From positions 645,001 through 709,000 of the forward strand of contig CM049308.1 of NCBI GenBank assembly GCA_026874595.1: a stretch of 64,000 bases of DNA. Direction: 5' to 3'. Position 1 is the stretch's first letter; every line of letters starts with the position of its first letter. The notes beneath the pieces are model-generated. The model worked only from the letters and a program-made list of their open reading frames with translations. It had not been told where the DNA came from and did no database searches. The position numbers and the translations under genes were made by a program. Origin of the DNA: Sipunculus nudus. Taxonomy: Eukaryota; Annelida; Sipuncula; Golfingiida; Sipunculidae. Below are positions 19,288 to 35,600 of this stretch, piece by piece.

Positions 19288-22140
19288 CTTATACTTACCC
19301 TCAGTTCAGACAAGTATTGTGTGACTAATACACCTACTGCCTTATACTTACCCTCAGTTCAGACAAGTATTGTGTGACTAATACACCTACTGCCTTATGC
19401 TTACCCTCAGTTCAGACAAGTATTGTGTGACTAATACACCTACTGCCTTATGCTTACCCTCAGTTCAGACAAGTATTGTGTGACTAATACACCTACTGCC
19501 TTATACTTACCCTCAGTTCAGACAAGTGTTGTGTGACTAATACACCTACTGCCTTATACTTACCCTCAGTTCAGACAAGTATTGTGTGACTAATACACCT
19601 ACTGCCTTATACTTACCCTCAGTTCAGACAAGTATTGTGTGACTAATACACCTACTGCCTTATACTTACCCTCAGTTCAGACAAGTATTGTGTGACGAAC
19701 ACACCTACTGCCTTATACTTACCCTCAGTTCAGACAAGTATTGTGTGACTAATACACCTACTGCCTTATACTTACCCTCAGTTCAGACAAGTATTGTGTG
19801 ACGAACACACCTACTGCCTTATACTTACCCTCAGTTCAGACAAGTATTGTGTGACAAACACACCTACTGCCTTATACTTACCCTCAGTTCAGACAAGTAT
19901 TGTGTGACTACACCTACTGCCTTATACTTACCCTCAGTTCAGACAAGTATTGTGTGACTAATACACCTACTGCCTCATACTTAGCCTCAGTTCAGACAAG
20001 TATTGTGTGACGAACACACCTACTGCCTTATACTTACCCTCAGTTCAGACAAGTATTGTGTGACTAATACACCTACTACCTTATACTTACCCTCAGTTCA
20101 GACAAGTATTGTGTGACTAATACACCTACTGCCTTATACTTACCCTCAGTTCAGACAAGTATTGTGTGACTAATACACCTACTGCCTTACACTTACCCTC
20201 AGTTCAGACAAGTATTGTGTGACTAATACACCTACTGCCTTATACTTACCCTCAGTTCAGACAAGTATTGTGTAACTAATACACCTACTGCCTTATACTT
20301 ACCCTCAGATCAGACAAGTATTGTGTTACTAATACACCTACTGCCTTATACTTACCCTCAGTTCAGACAAGTATTGTGTGACTAATACACCTACTGCCTT
20401 ATACTTACCCTCAGTTCAGACAAGTATTGTGTGACGAACACACCTACTCCCTTATACTTACCCTCAGTTCAGACAAGTATTGTGTGACGAACACACCTAC
20501 TGCCTTATACTTACCCTCAGTTCAGACAAGTATTGTGTGACGAACACACCTACTGCTGTATACTTACCCTCAGTTCAGACAAGTATTGTGTGACGAACAC
20601 ACCTACTCCCTTATACTTACCCTCAGTTCAGACAAGTATTGTGTGACGAACACACCTACTGCCTTATACTTACCCTCAGTTCAGACAAGTATTGTGTGAC
20701 TAATACACCTACTGCCTTATACTTACCCTCAGTTCAGACAAGTATTGTGTGACTAATACACCTACTCCCTTATACTTACCCTCAGTTCAGACAAGTATTG
20801 TGTGACGAACACACCTACTGCCTTATACTTACCCTCAGTTCAGACAAGTATTGTGTGACTAATACACCTACTGCCTTATACTTACCCTCAGTTCAGACAA
20901 GTATTGTGTGACGAACACACCTACTGCCTTATACTTACCCTCAGTTCAGACAAGTATTGTGTGACTAATACACCTACTGCCTTATACTTACCCTCAGTTC
21001 AGACAAGTATTGTGTGACGAACACACCTACTGCCTTATACTTACCCTCAGTTCAGACAAGTATTGTGTGACTAATACACCTTCTGCCTTATACTTACCCT
21101 CAGTTCAGACAAGTATTGTGTGACCAATACACCTATTGCCTTATACTTACCCTCAGTTCAGACAAGTATTGTGTGACTAATACACCTACTCCCTTATACT
21201 TACCCTCAGTTCAGACAAGTATTGTGTGACGAACACACCTACTGCCTTATACTTACCCTCAGTTCAGACAAGTATTGTGTGACTAATACACCTACTGCCT
21301 TATACTTACCCTCAGTTCAGACAAGTATTGTGTGACTAATACACCTACTGCCTTATACTTACCCTTAGTTCAGACAGGTATTGTGTGACTAATACAGCTA
21401 CTGCCTTATACTTACCCTCAGTTCAGACAAGTATTGTGTGACTAATACACCTACTGCCTTATACTTACCCTCAGTTCAGACAAGTATTGTGTGACTAATA
21501 CACCTACTGCCTTATACTTACCCTCAGTTCAGACAAGTATTGTGTGACTAATACACCTACTGCCTTATACTTACCCTCAGTTCAGACAAGAATTGTGTGA
21601 CAAACACACCTACTGCCTTATACTTACCCTCAGTTCAGACAAGTATTGTGTGACTAATACACCTACTGCCTTATACTTACCCTCAGTTCAGACAAGTATT
21701 GTGTGACTAATACACCTACTGCCTTATACTTACCCTCAGTTCAGACAAGTATTGTGTGACGAACACACCTACTGCCTTATACTTACCCTCAGTTCAGACA
21801 AGTATTGTGTGACTACACCTACTGCCTTATACTTACCCGCAGTTCAGACAAGTATTGTATGACGAACACACCTACTGCCTTATACTTACCCTCAGTTCAG
21901 ACAAGTATTGTGTGACTAATACACCTACTGCCTCATACTTAGCCTCAGTTCAGACAAGTATTGTGTGACGAACACACCTACTGCCTTATACTTACCCTCA
22001 GTTCAGACAAGTATTGTGTGACTAATACACCTACTACCTTATACTTACCCTCAGTTCAGACAAGTATTGTGTGACTAATACACCTACTGCCTTATACTTA
22101 CCCTCAGTTCAGACAAGTATTGTGTGACTAATACACCTAC

Positions 22141-24578
22141 TCCCTTATACTTACGCTCAGTTCAAACAAGTATTGTGTAACTAATACACCTACTGCCTTA
22201 TACTTACCCTCAGATCAGACAAGTATTGTGTGACTAATACACCTACTGCCTTATACTTACCCTCAGTTCAGACAAGTATTGTGTGACTAATACACCTACT
22301 GCCTTATACTTACCCTCAGTTCAGACAAGTATTGTGTGACGAACACACCTACTCCCTTATACTTACCCTCAGTTCAGACAAGTATGGTGTGACGAACACA
22401 CCTACTGCCGTATACTTACCCTCAGTTCAGACAAGTATTGTGTGACGAACACACCTACTCCCTTATACTTACCCTCAGTTCAGACAAGTATTGTGTGACG
22501 AACACACCTACTGCCTTATACTTACCCTCAGTTCAGACAAGTATTGTGTGACTAATACACCTACTGCCTTATACATACCCTCAGTTCAGACAAGTATTGT
22601 GTGACTAATACACCTACTCCCTTATACTTACCCTCAGTTCAGACAAGTATTGTGTGACGAACACACCTACTGCCTTATACTTACCCTCAGTTCAGACAAG
22701 TATTGTGTGACTAATACACCTACTGCCTTATACTTACCCTCAGTTCAGACAAGTATTGTGTGACGAACACACCTACTGCCTTATACTTACCCTCAGTTCA
22801 GACAAGCATTGTGTGACTAATACACCTACTGCCTTATACTTACCCTCAGTTCAGACAAGTATTGTGTGACGAACACACCTACTCCCTTATACTTACCCTC
22901 AGTTCAGACAATTATTGTGTGACTAATACACCTACTGCCTTATACTTACCCTCAGTTCAGACAAGTATTGTGTGACTAATACACCTACTGCCTTATAGTT
23001 ACCCTCAGTTCAGACAAGTATTGTGTGACGAACACACCTGCTGCCTTATACTTACCCTCAGTTCAGACAAGTATTGTGTGACGAACACACCTACTGCCTT
23101 ATACTTACCCTCAGTTCAGACAAGTATTGTGTGACTAATACACCTACTGCCTTATATTTACCCTCAGTTCAGACAAGTATTGTGTGACTAATACACCTAC
23201 TGCCTTATACTTACCCTCAGTTCAGACAAGTATTGTGTGACTAATACACCTACTGCCTTATACTTACCCTCAGTTCAGACAAGTATTGTGTGACTAATAC
23301 ACCTACTGCCTTATACTTACCCTCAGTTCAGACAAGTATTGTGTGACTAATACACCTACTCCCTTATACTTACGCTCAGTTCAAACAAGTATTGTGTAAC
23401 TAATACACCTACTGCCTTATACTTACCCTCAGATCAGACAAGTATTGTGTGACTAATACACCTACTGCCTTATACTTACCCTCAGTTCAGACAAGTATTG
23501 TGTGACTAATACACCTACTGCCTTATACTTACCCTCAGTTCAGACAAGTATTGTGTGACGAACACACCTACTCCCTTATACTTACCCTCAGTTCAGACAA
23601 GTATGGTGTGACGAACACACCTACTGCCGTATACTTACCCTCAGTTCAGACAAGTATTGTGTGACGAACACACCTACTCCCTTATACTTACCCTCAGTTC
23701 AGACAAGTATTGTGTGACGAACACACCTACTGCCTTATACTTACCCTCAGTTCAGACAAGTATTGTGTGACTAATACACCTACTGCCTTATACATACCCT
23801 CAGTTCAGACAAGTATTGTGTGACTAATACACCTACTCCCTTATACTTACCCTCAGTTCAGACAAGTATTGTGTGACGAACACACCTACTGCCTTATACT
23901 TACCCTCAGTTCAGACAAGTATTGTGTGACTAATACACCTACTGCCTTATACTTACCCTCAGTTCAGACAAGTATTGTGTGACGAACACACCTACTGCCT
24001 TATACTTACCCTCAGTTCAGACAAGCATTGTGTGACTAATACACCTACTGCCTTATACTTACCCTCAGTTCAGACAAGTATTGTGTGACGAACACACCTA
24101 CTCCCTTATACTTACCCTCAGTTCAGACAATTATTGTGTGACTAATACACCTACTGCCTTATACTTACCCTCAGTTCAGACAAGTATTGTGTGACTAATA
24201 CACCTACTGCCTTATAGTTACCCTCAGTTCAGACAAGTATTGTGTGACGAACACACCTGCTGCCTTATACTTACCCTCAGTTCAGACAAGTATTGTGTGA
24301 CGAACACACCTACTGCCTTATACTTACCCTCAGTTCAGACAAGTATTGTGTGACTAATACACCTACTGCCTTATATTTACCCTCAGTTCAGACAAGTATT
24401 GTGTGACTAATACACCTACTGCCTTATACTTACCCTCAGTTCAGACAAGTATTGTGTGACTAATACACCTACTGCCTTATACTTACCCTCAGTTCAGACA
24501 AGTATTGTGTGACGAACACACCTACTGCCTTATACTTACCCTCAGTTCAGACAAGTATTGTGTGACGAACACACCTAC
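22141..24578. repeat. Two tandem copies of a 1,219-bp (23-monomer) higher-order unit
   Basis: Rare variants recur at exactly +1,219: CTTACGCTCAG (22141 region and 23360), AGTATGGTGT (22381 and 23600), ATACATACCC (22571 and 23790), CCTTATAGTT (22991 and 24210), CTTATATTTA (23151 and 24370). 1,219 is 23 times 53. Confidence 0.92.
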
Positions 24579-27500
24579 TGCCTTATACTTACCCTCAGTT
24601 CAGACAAGTATTGTGTGACTAACACACCTACTCCCTTATACTTACCCTCAGTTCAGACAAGTATTGTGTGACGAACACACCTACTGCCTTATACTTACCC
24701 TCAGTTCAGACAAGTATTGTGTGACGAACACACCTACTCCCTTATACTTACCCTTAGTTCAGACAAGTATTGTGTGACTTATACACCTACTGCCTTATAC
24801 TTACCCTCAGTTCAGACAAGTATTGTGTGACGAACACACCTACTCCCTTATACTTACCCTCAGTTCAGACAAGTATTGTGTGACGAACACACCTACTGCC
24901 TTATACTTACCCTCAGTTCAGACAAGTATTGTGTGACTAATACACCTACTGCCTTATACTTACCCTCAGTTCAGACGGGTATTGTGTGACTAATACACCT
25001 ACTGCCTTATACTTACCTTCAGTTCAGACAAGTATTGTGTGACTAATACACCTACTGCCTTATACTTACCCTCAGTTCAGACAAGTATTGTGTGACTAAC
25101 ACACCTACTGCCTTATACTTACCCTCAGTTCAGACAAGTATTGTGTGACTAATACACCTACTGCCTTATACTTACCCTCAGTTCAGACAAGTATTGTGTG
25201 ACTAATACACCTACTGCCTTATACTTACCCTCAGTTCAGACAAGTATTGTTTGACGAACACACCTACTGCCTTATACTTACCCTCAGGTCAGACAAGTAT
25301 TGTGTGACTAATACACCTACTGCCTTATACTTACCCTCAGGTCAGACAAGTATTGTGTGACTAATACACCTACTGCCTTATACTTACCCTCAGTTCAGAC
25401 AAGTATTGTGTGACGAACACACCTACTGCCTTATACTTACCCTCAGTTCAGACAAGTATTGTGTGACGAACACACCTACTCCCTTATACTTACCCTCAGT
25501 TCAGACAAGTATTGTGTGACGAACACACCTACTGCCTTATACTTACCCTCAGTTCAGACAAGTATTGTGTGACTAATACACCTACTGCCTTATACTTACC
25601 CTCAGTTCAGACAAGTATTGTGTGACGAACACACCTACTGCCTTATACTTACCCTCAGTTCAGACAAGTATTGTGTGACGAACACACCTACTGCCTTATA
25701 CTTACCCTCAGTTCAGACAAGTATTGTGTGACTAATACACCTACTCCCTTATACTTACCCTCAGTTCAAACAAGTATTGTGTGACTAATACACCTACTGC
25801 CTTATACTTACCCTCAGTTCAGACAAGTATTGTGTGACGAACACACCTACTGCCTTATACTTACCCTCAGTTCAGACAAGTATTGTGTGACTAATACACC
25901 TACTCCCTTATACTTACCCTCAGTTCAAACAAGTATTGTGTGACTAATACACCTACTGCCTTATACTTACCCTCAGTTCAGACAAGTATTGTCTGACGAA
26001 CACACCTACTACCTTATACTTACCCTCAGTTCAGACAAGTATTGTCTGACGAACACACCTACTCCCTTATACTTACCCTCAGTTCAGACAAGTATTGTGT
26101 GACGAACACACCTACTGCCTTATACTTACCCTCAGTTCAGACAAGTATTGTGTGACTAATACACCTACTGCCTTATACTTACCCTCAGTTCAGACAAGTA
26201 TTGTGTGACTAATACACCTACTGCCTTATACTTACCCTCAGTTCAGACAAGTATTGTGTGACGAACACACCTACTGCCTTATACTTACCCTCAGTTCAGA
26301 CAAGTATTGTGTGACTAATACACCTACTACCTTATACTTACCCTCAGTTCAGACAAGTATTGTGTGACTAATACACCTACTGCCTTATACTTACCCTCAG
26401 TTCAAACAAGTATTGTGTGACGAACACACCTACTGCCTTATACTTACCCTCAGTTCAGACAAGTATTGTGTGACGAACACACCTACTGCCTTATACTTAC
26501 CCTCAGTTCAGACAAGTATTGTGTGACTAATACACCTACTGCCTTATACTTACCCTCAGTTCAAACAAGTATTGTGTGACTAATACACCTACTGCCTTAT
26601 ACTTACCCTCAGTTCAGACAAGTATTGTGTGACGAACACACCTACTGCCTTATACTTACCCTCAGTTCAGACAAGTATTGTGTGACTAATACACCTACTA
26701 CCTTATACTTACCCTCAGTTCAGACAAGTATTGTGTGACTAATACACCTACTGCCTTATACTTACCCTCAGTTCAAACAAGTATTGTGTGACTAATACAC
26801 CTACTCCCTTATACTTACCCTCAGTTCAGACAAGTATTGTGTGACTAATACACCTACTGCCTTATACTTACCCTCCGTTCAGACAAGTATTGTGTGACTA
26901 ATACACCTACTGCCTTATACTTACCCTCAGTTCAGACAAGTATTGTGTGACTAATACACCTACTACCTTATACTTACCCTCAGTTCAGACAAGTATTGTG
27001 TGACTAATACACCTACTGCCTTATACTTACCCTCAGTTCAAACAAGTATTGTGTGACTAACACACCTACTGCCTTATACTTACCCTCAGTTCAGACAAGT
27101 ATTGTGTGACGAACACACCTACTGCCTTATACTTACCCTCAGTTCAGACAAGTATTGTGTGACTAATACACCTACTGCCTTATACTTACACTCAGATCAG
27201 ACAAGTATTGTGTGACTAATACACCTACTCCCTTATACTTACCCTCAGTTCAGACAAGTATTGTGTGACTAATACACCTACTGCCTTATACTTACCCTCA
27301 GTTCAAACAAGTATTGTGTGACTAATACACCTACTCCCTTATACTTACCCTCAGATCAGACAAGTATTGTGTGACTAATACACCTACTGCCTTATACTTA
27401 CCCTCAGTTCAAACAAGTATTGTGTGACTAATACACCTACTCCCTTATACTTACCCTCAGTTCAGACAAGTATTGTGTGACTAATAAACCTACTGCCTTA

Positions 27501-30500
27501 TACTTACCCTCAGTTCAGACAAGTATTGTGTGACTAATACACCTACTGCCTTATACTTACCCTCAGTTCAGACAAGTATTGTGTGACGAACACACCTACT
27601 GCCTTATACTTACCCTCAGTTCAGACAAGTATTGTGTGACTAATACACCTACTCCCTTATACTTACCCTCAGTTCAGACAAGTATTGTGTGACTAATACA
27701 CCTACTGCCTTATACTTACCCTCAGTTCAGACAAGTATTGTGTGACTAATACACCTACTGCCTTATACTTACCCTCAGTTCAGACAAGTATTGTGTGACG
27801 AACACACCTACTGCCTTATACTTACCCTCAGTTCAAACAAGTATTGTGTGACTAATACACCTACTCCCTTATACTTACCCTCAGTTCAGACAAGTATTGT
27901 GTGACTAATACACCTACTGCCTTATACTTACCCTCAGTTCAGACAAGTATTGTGTGACTAATACACCTACTGCCTTATACTTACCCTCAGTTCAGACAAG
28001 TATTGTGTGACTAATACATCTACTGCCTTATACTTACCCTCAGTTCAGACAAGTATTGTGTGACTAATACACCTACTCCCTTATACTTACCCTCAGTTCA
28101 GACAAGTATTGTGTGACGAACACACCTACTGCCTTATACTTACCCTCAGTTCAGACAAGTATTGTGTGACTAATACACCTACTCCCTTATACTTACCCTC
28201 AGTTCAGACAAGTATTGTGTGACTAATACACCTACTGCCTTATACTTACTCTCAGTTCAAACAAGTATTGTGTGACTAATACACCTACTCCCTTATACTT
28301 ACCCTCAGATCAGACAAGTATTGTGTGACTAATACACCTACTTCCTTATACTTACCCTCAGTTCAGACAAGTATTGTGTGACTAATACACCTACTCCCTT
28401 ATACTTACCCTCAGTTCAGACAAGTATTGTGTGACTAATACACCTACTGCCTTATACTTACCCTCAGTTCAGACAAGTATTGTGTGACGAACACACCTAC
28501 TGCCTTATACTTACCCTCAGTTCAGACAAGTATTGTGTGACTAATACACCTACTGCCTTATATTTACCCTCAGTTCAGACAAGTATTGTGTGACTAATAC
28601 ACCTACTGCCTTATACTTACCCTCAGTTCAGACAAGTATTGTGTGACTAATACACCTACTGCCTTATACTTACCCTCAGTTCAGACAAGTATTGTGTGAC
28701 GAACACACCTACTGCCTTATACTTACCCTCAGTTCAGACAAGTATTGTGTGACGAACACACCTACTGCCTTATACTTACCCTCAGTTCAGACAAGTATTG
28801 TGTGACTAACACACCTACTCCCTTATACTTACCCTCAGTTCAGACAAGTATTGTGTGACGAACACACCTACTGCCTTATACTTACCCTCAGTTCAGACAA
28901 GTATTGTGTGACGAACACACCTACTCCCTTATACTTACCCTTAGTTCAGACAAGTATTGTGTGACTTATACACCTACTGCCTTATACTTACCCTCAGTTC
29001 AGACAAGTATTGTGTGACGAACACACCTACTCCCTTATACTTACCCTCAGTTCAGACAAGTATTGTGTGACGAACACACCTACTGCCTTATACTTACCCT
29101 CAGTTCAGACAAGTATTGTGTGACTAATACACCTACTGCCTTATACTAACCCTCAGTTCAGACGGGTATTGTGTGACTAATACACCTACTGCCTTATACT
29201 TACCTTCAGTTCAGACAAGTATTGTGTGACTAATACACCTACTGCCTTATACTTACCCTCAGTTCAGACAAGTATTGTGTGACTAACACACCTACTGCCT
29301 TATACTTACCCTCAGTTCAGACAAGTATTGTGTGACTAATACACCTACTGCCTTATACTTACCCTCAGTTCAGACAAGTATTGTGTGACTAATACACCTA
29401 CTGCCTTATACTTACCCTCAGTTCAGACAAGTATTGTTTGACGAACACACCTACTGCCTTATACTTACCCTCAGGTCAGACAAGTATTGTGTGACTAATA
29501 CACCTACTGCCTTATACTTACCCTCAGGTCAGACAAGTATTGTGTGACTAATACACCTACTGCCTTATACTTACCCTCAGTTCAGACAAGTATTGTGTGA
29601 CGAACACACCTACTGCCTTATACTTACCCTCAGTTCAGACAAGTATTGTGTGACGAACACACCTACTCCCTTATACTTACCCTCAGTTCAGACAAGTATT
29701 GTGTGACGAACACACCTACTGCCTTATACTTACCCTCAGTTCAGACAAGTATTGTGTGACTAATACACCTACTGCCTTATACTTACCCTCAGTTCAGACA
29801 AGTATTGTGTGACGAACACACCTACTGCCTTATACTTACCCTCAGTTCAGACAAGTATTGTGTGACGAACACACCTACTGCCTTATACTTACCCTCAGTT
29901 CAGACAAGTATTGTGTGACTAATACACCTACTCCCTTATACTTACCCTCAGTTCAAACAAGTATTGTGTGACTAATACACCTACTGCCTTATACTTACCC
30001 TCAGTTCAGACAAGTATTGTGTGACGAACACACCTACTGCCTTATACTTACCCTCAGTTCAGACAAGTATTGTGTGACTAATACACCTACTCCCTTATAC
30101 TTACCCTCAGTTCAAACAAGTATTGTGTGACTAATACACCTACTGCCTTATACTTACCCTCAGTTCAGACAAGTATTGTCTGACGAACACACCTACTACC
30201 TTATACTTACCCTCAGTTCAGACAAGTATTGTCTGACGAACACACCTACTCCCTTATACTTACCCTCAGTTCAGACAAGTATTGTGTGACGAACACACCT
30301 ACTGCCTTATACTTACCCTCAGTTCAGACAAGTATTGTGTGACTAATACACCTACTGCCTTATACTTACCCTCAGTTCAGACAAGTATTGTGTGACTAAT
30401 ACACCTACTGCCTTATACTTACCCTCAGTTCAGACAAGTATTGTGTGACGAACACACCTACTGCCTTATACTTACCCTCAGTTCAGACAAGTATTGTGTG

Positions 30501-32630
30501 ACTAATACACCTACTACCTTATACTTACCCTCAGTTCAGACAAGTATTGTGTGACTAATACACCTACTGCCTTATACTTACCCTCAGTTCAAACAAGTAT
30601 TGTGTGACGAACACACCTACTGCCTTATACTTACCCTCAGTTCAGACAAGTATTGTGTGACGAACACACCTACTGCCTTATACTTACCCTCAGTTCAGAC
30701 AAGTATTGTGTGACTAATACACCTACTGCCTTATACTTACCCTCAGTTCAAACAAGTATTGTGTGACTAATACACCTACTGCCTTATACTTACCCTCAGT
30801 TCAGACAAGTATTGTGTGACGAACACACCTACTGCCTTATACTTACCCTCAGTTCAGACAAGTATTGTGTGACTAATACACCTACTACCTTATACTTACC
30901 CTCAGTTCAGACAAGTATTGTGTGACTAATACACCTACTGCCTTATACTTACCCTCAGTTCAAACAAGTATTGTGTGACTAATACACCTACTCCCTTATA
31001 CTTACCCTCAGTTCAGACAAGTATTGTGTGACTAATACACCTACTGCCTTATACTTACCCTCCGTTCAGACAAGTATTGTGTGACTAATACACCTACTGC
31101 CTTATACTTACCCTCAGTTCAGACAAGTATTGTGTGACTAATACACCTACTACCTTATACTTACCCTCAGTTCAGACAAGTATTGTGTGACTAATACACC
31201 TACTGCCTTATACTTACCCTCAGTTCAAACAAGTATTGTGTGACTAATACACCTACTGCCTTATACTTACCCTCAGTTCAGACAAGTATTGTGTGACGAA
31301 CACACCTACTGCCTTATACTTACCCTCAGTTCAGACAAGTATTGTGTGACTAATACACCTACTGCCTTATACTTACACTCAGATCAGACAAGTATTGTGT
31401 GACTAATACACCTACTCCCTTATACTTACCCTCAGTTCAGACAAGTATTGTGTGACTAATACACCTACTGCCTTATACTTACCCTCAGTTCAAACAAGTA
31501 TTGTGTGACTAATACACCTACTCCCTTATACTTACCCTCAGATCAGACAAGTATTGTGTGACTAATACACCTACTGCCTTATACTTACCCTCAGTTCAAA
31601 CAAGTATTGTGTGACTAATACACCTACTCCCTTATACTTACCCTCAGTTCAGACAAGTATTGTGTGACTAATAAACCTACTGCCTTATACTTACCCTCAG
31701 TTCAGACAAGTATTGTGTGACTAATACACCTACTGCCTTATACTTACCCTCAGTTCAGACAAGTATTGTGTGACGAACACACCTACTGCCTTATACTTAC
31801 CCTCAGTTCAGACAAGTATTGTGTGACTAATACACCTACTCCCTTATACTTACCCTCAGTTCAGACAAGTATTGTGTGACTAATACACCTACTGCCTTAT
31901 ACTTACCCTCAGTTCAGACAAGTATTGTGTGACTAATACACCTACTGCCTTATACTTACCCTCAGTTCAGACAAGTATTGTGTGACGAACACACCTACTG
32001 CCTTATACTTACCCTCAGTTCAAACAAGTATTGTGTGACTAATACACCTACTCCCTTATACTTACCCTCAGTTCAGACAAGTATTGTGTGACTAATACAC
32101 CTACTGCCTTATACTTACCCTCAGTTCAGACAAGTATTGTGTGACTAATACACCTACTGCCTTATACTTACCCTCAGTTCAGACAAGTATTGTGTGACTA
32201 ATACATCTACTGCCTTATACTTACCCTCAGTTCAGACAAGTATTGTGTGACTAATACACCTACTGCCTTATACTTACCCTCAGTTCAGACAAGTATTGTG
32301 TGACGAACACACCTACTGCCTTATACTTACCCTCAGTTCAGACAAGTATTGTGTGACTAATACACCTACTCCCTTATACTTACCCTCAGTTCAGACAAGT
32401 ATTGTGTGACTAATACACCTACTGCCTTATACTTACTCTCAGTTCAAACAAGTATTGTGTGACTAATACACCTACTCCCTTATACTTACCCTCAGATCAG
32501 ACAAGTATTGTGTGACTAATACACCTACTTCCTTATACTTACCCTCAGTTCAGACAAGTATTGTGTGACTAATACACCTACTCCCTTATACTTACCCTCA
32601 GTTCAGACAAGTATTGTGTGACTAATACAC
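24370..32630. repeat. Two copies of a 4,187-bp (79-monomer) higher-order unit
   Basis: Rare variants recur at exactly +4,187: CTTATATTTA (24370 and 28557), CCCTTAGTTC (24751 and 28938), GACGGGTATT (24974 and 29161), CTTACTCTCA (28245 and 32432). 4,187 is 79 times 53. The match fades at about 32630, where CAGTCCAGAC variants appear only in the later copy. Confidence 0.92.
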
Positions 32631-35600
32631 CTACTGCCTTATACTTACCCTCAGTCCAGACAAGTATTGTGTGACTAATACACCTACTGCCTTATACTTA
32701 CCCTCAGTCCAGACAAGTATTGTGTGACTAATACACCTACTGCCTTATACTTACCCTCAGTTCAGACAAGTATTGTGTGACTTATACACCTACTACCTTA
32801 TACTTACCCTCAGTTCAGACAAGTATTGTGTGACTAATACACCTACTCCCTTATACTTACCCTCAGTTCAAACAAGTATTGTGTGACTAATACACCTACT
32901 GACTTATACTTACCCTCAGATCAGACAAGTATTGTGTGACTAATACACCTACTGCCTTATACTTACCCTCAGTTCAAACAAGTATTGTGTGACTAATACA
33001 CCTACTGCCTTATACTTACCCTCAGATCAGACAAGTATTGTGTGACTAATACACCTACTCCCTTATACTTACCCTCAGTTCAAACAAGTATTGTGTGACT
33101 AATACACCTACTGCCTTATACTTACCCTCAGATCAGACAAGTATTGTGTGACTAATACACCTACTCCCTTATACTTACCCTCAGTTCAAACAAGTATTGT
33201 GTGACTAATACACCTACTGCCTTATACTTACCCTCAGTTCAAACAAGTATTGTGTGACTAATACACCTACTCCCTTATACTTACCCTCAGTTCAAACAAG
33301 TATTGTGTGACTAATACACCTACTGCCTTATACTTACCCTCAGATCAGACAAGTATTGTGTGACTAATACACCTACTCCCTTATACTTACCCTCAGTTCA
33401 GACAAGTATTGTGTGACGAACACACCTACTGCCTTATACTTACCCTCAGTTCAGACAAGTATTGTGTGACGAACACACCTACTGCCTTATACTTACCCTC
33501 AGTTCAGACAAGTATTGTGTGACTAATACACCTACTACCTTATACTTACCCTCAGTTCAGACAAGTATTGTGTGACTAATACACCTACTGCCTTATACTT
33601 ACCCTCAGTTCAGACAAGTATTGTGTGACTAATACACCTACTGCCTTATACTTACCCTCAGTTCAGACAAGTATTGTGTGACGAACACACCTACTGCCTT
33701 ATACTTACCCTCAGTTCAGACAAGTATTGTGTGACGAACACACCTACTGCCTTATACTTACCCTCAGTTCAGACAAGTATTGTGTGACGAACACACCTAC
33801 TCCCTTATACTTACCCTCAGTTTAGACAAGTATTGTGTGACGAACACACCTACTGCCTTATACTTACACTCAGTTCAGACAAGTATTGTGTGACTAATAC
33901 ACCTACTGCCTTATACTTACCCTCAGTTCAAACAAGTATTGTGTGACTAATACACCTACTGCCTTATACTTACCCTCAGTTCAGACAAGTATTGTGTGAC
34001 GAACACACCTACTGCCTTATACTTACCCTCAGTTCAGACAAGTATTGTGTGACTAATACACCTACTCCCTTATACTTACCCTCAGTTCAAACAAGTATTG
34101 TGTGACTAATACACCTACTGCCTTATACTTACCCTCAGTTCAGACAAGTATTGTCTGACGAACACACCTACTACCTTATACTTACCCTCAGTTCAGACAA
34201 GTATTGTCTGACGAACACACCTACTCCCTTATACTTACCCTCAGTTCAGACAAGTATTGTGTGACGAACACACCTACTGCCTTATACTTACCCTCAGTTC
34301 AGACAAGTATTGTGTGACTAATACACCTACTGCCTTATACTTACCCTCAGTTCAGACAAGTATTGTGTGACTAATACACCTACTGCCTTATACTTACCCT
34401 CAGTTCAGACAAGTATTGTGTGACGAACACACCTACTGCCTTATACTTACCCTCAGTTCAGACAAGTATTGTGTGACTAATACACCTACTACCTTATACT
34501 TACCCTCAGTTCAGACAAGTATTGTGTGACTAATACACCTACTGCCTTATACTTACCCTCAGTTCAAACAAGTATTGTGTGACTAATACACCTACTCCCT
34601 TATACTTACCCTCAGTTCAGACAAGTATTGTGTGACTAATACACCTACTGCCTTATACTTACCCTCAGTTCAGACAAGTATTGTGTGACTAATACACCTA
34701 CTGCCTTATACTTACCCTCAGTTCAGACAAGTATTGTGTGACTAATACACCTACTACCTTATACTTACCCTCAGTTCAGACAAGTATTGTGTGACTAATA
34801 CACCTACTGCCTTATACTTACCCTCAGTTCAAACAAGTATTGTGTGACTAATACACCTACTGCCTTATACTTACCCTCAGTTCAGACAAGTATTGTGTGA
34901 CGAACACACCTACTGCCTTATACTTACCCTCAGTTCAGACAAGTATTGTGTGACTAATACACCTACTGCCTTATACTTACCCTCAGATCAGACAAGTATT
35001 GTGTGACTAATACACCTACTCCCTTATGCTTACCCTCAGTTCAAACAAGTATTGTGTGACTAATACACCTACTCCCTTATACTTACCCTCAGTTCAGACA
35101 AGTATTGTGTGACGAACACACCTACTCCCTTATACTTACCCTCAGTTCAGACAAGTATTGTGTGACTAATACACCTACTCCCTTATACTTACCCTCAGTT
35201 CAGACAAGTATTGTGTGACTAATACACCTACTGCCTTATACTTACCCTCAGTTCAGACAAGTATTGTGTGACTAATACACCTACTACCTTATACTTACCC
35301 TCAGTTCAGACAAGTATTGTGTGACTAATACACCTACTGCCTTATACTTACCCTCAGTTCAGACAAGTATTGTGTGACTAATACACCAACTGCCTTATAC
35401 TTACCCTCAGTTCAGACAAGTATTGTGTGACTAATACACCAACTGCCTTATACTTACCCTCAGTTCAGACCAGTATTGTGTGACTAATACACCTACTGCC
35501 TTATACTTACCCTCAGTTCAGACCAGTATTGTGTGACTAATACATCTACTGCCTTATACTTACCCTCAGTTCAGACAAGTATTGTGTGACTAATACACCT

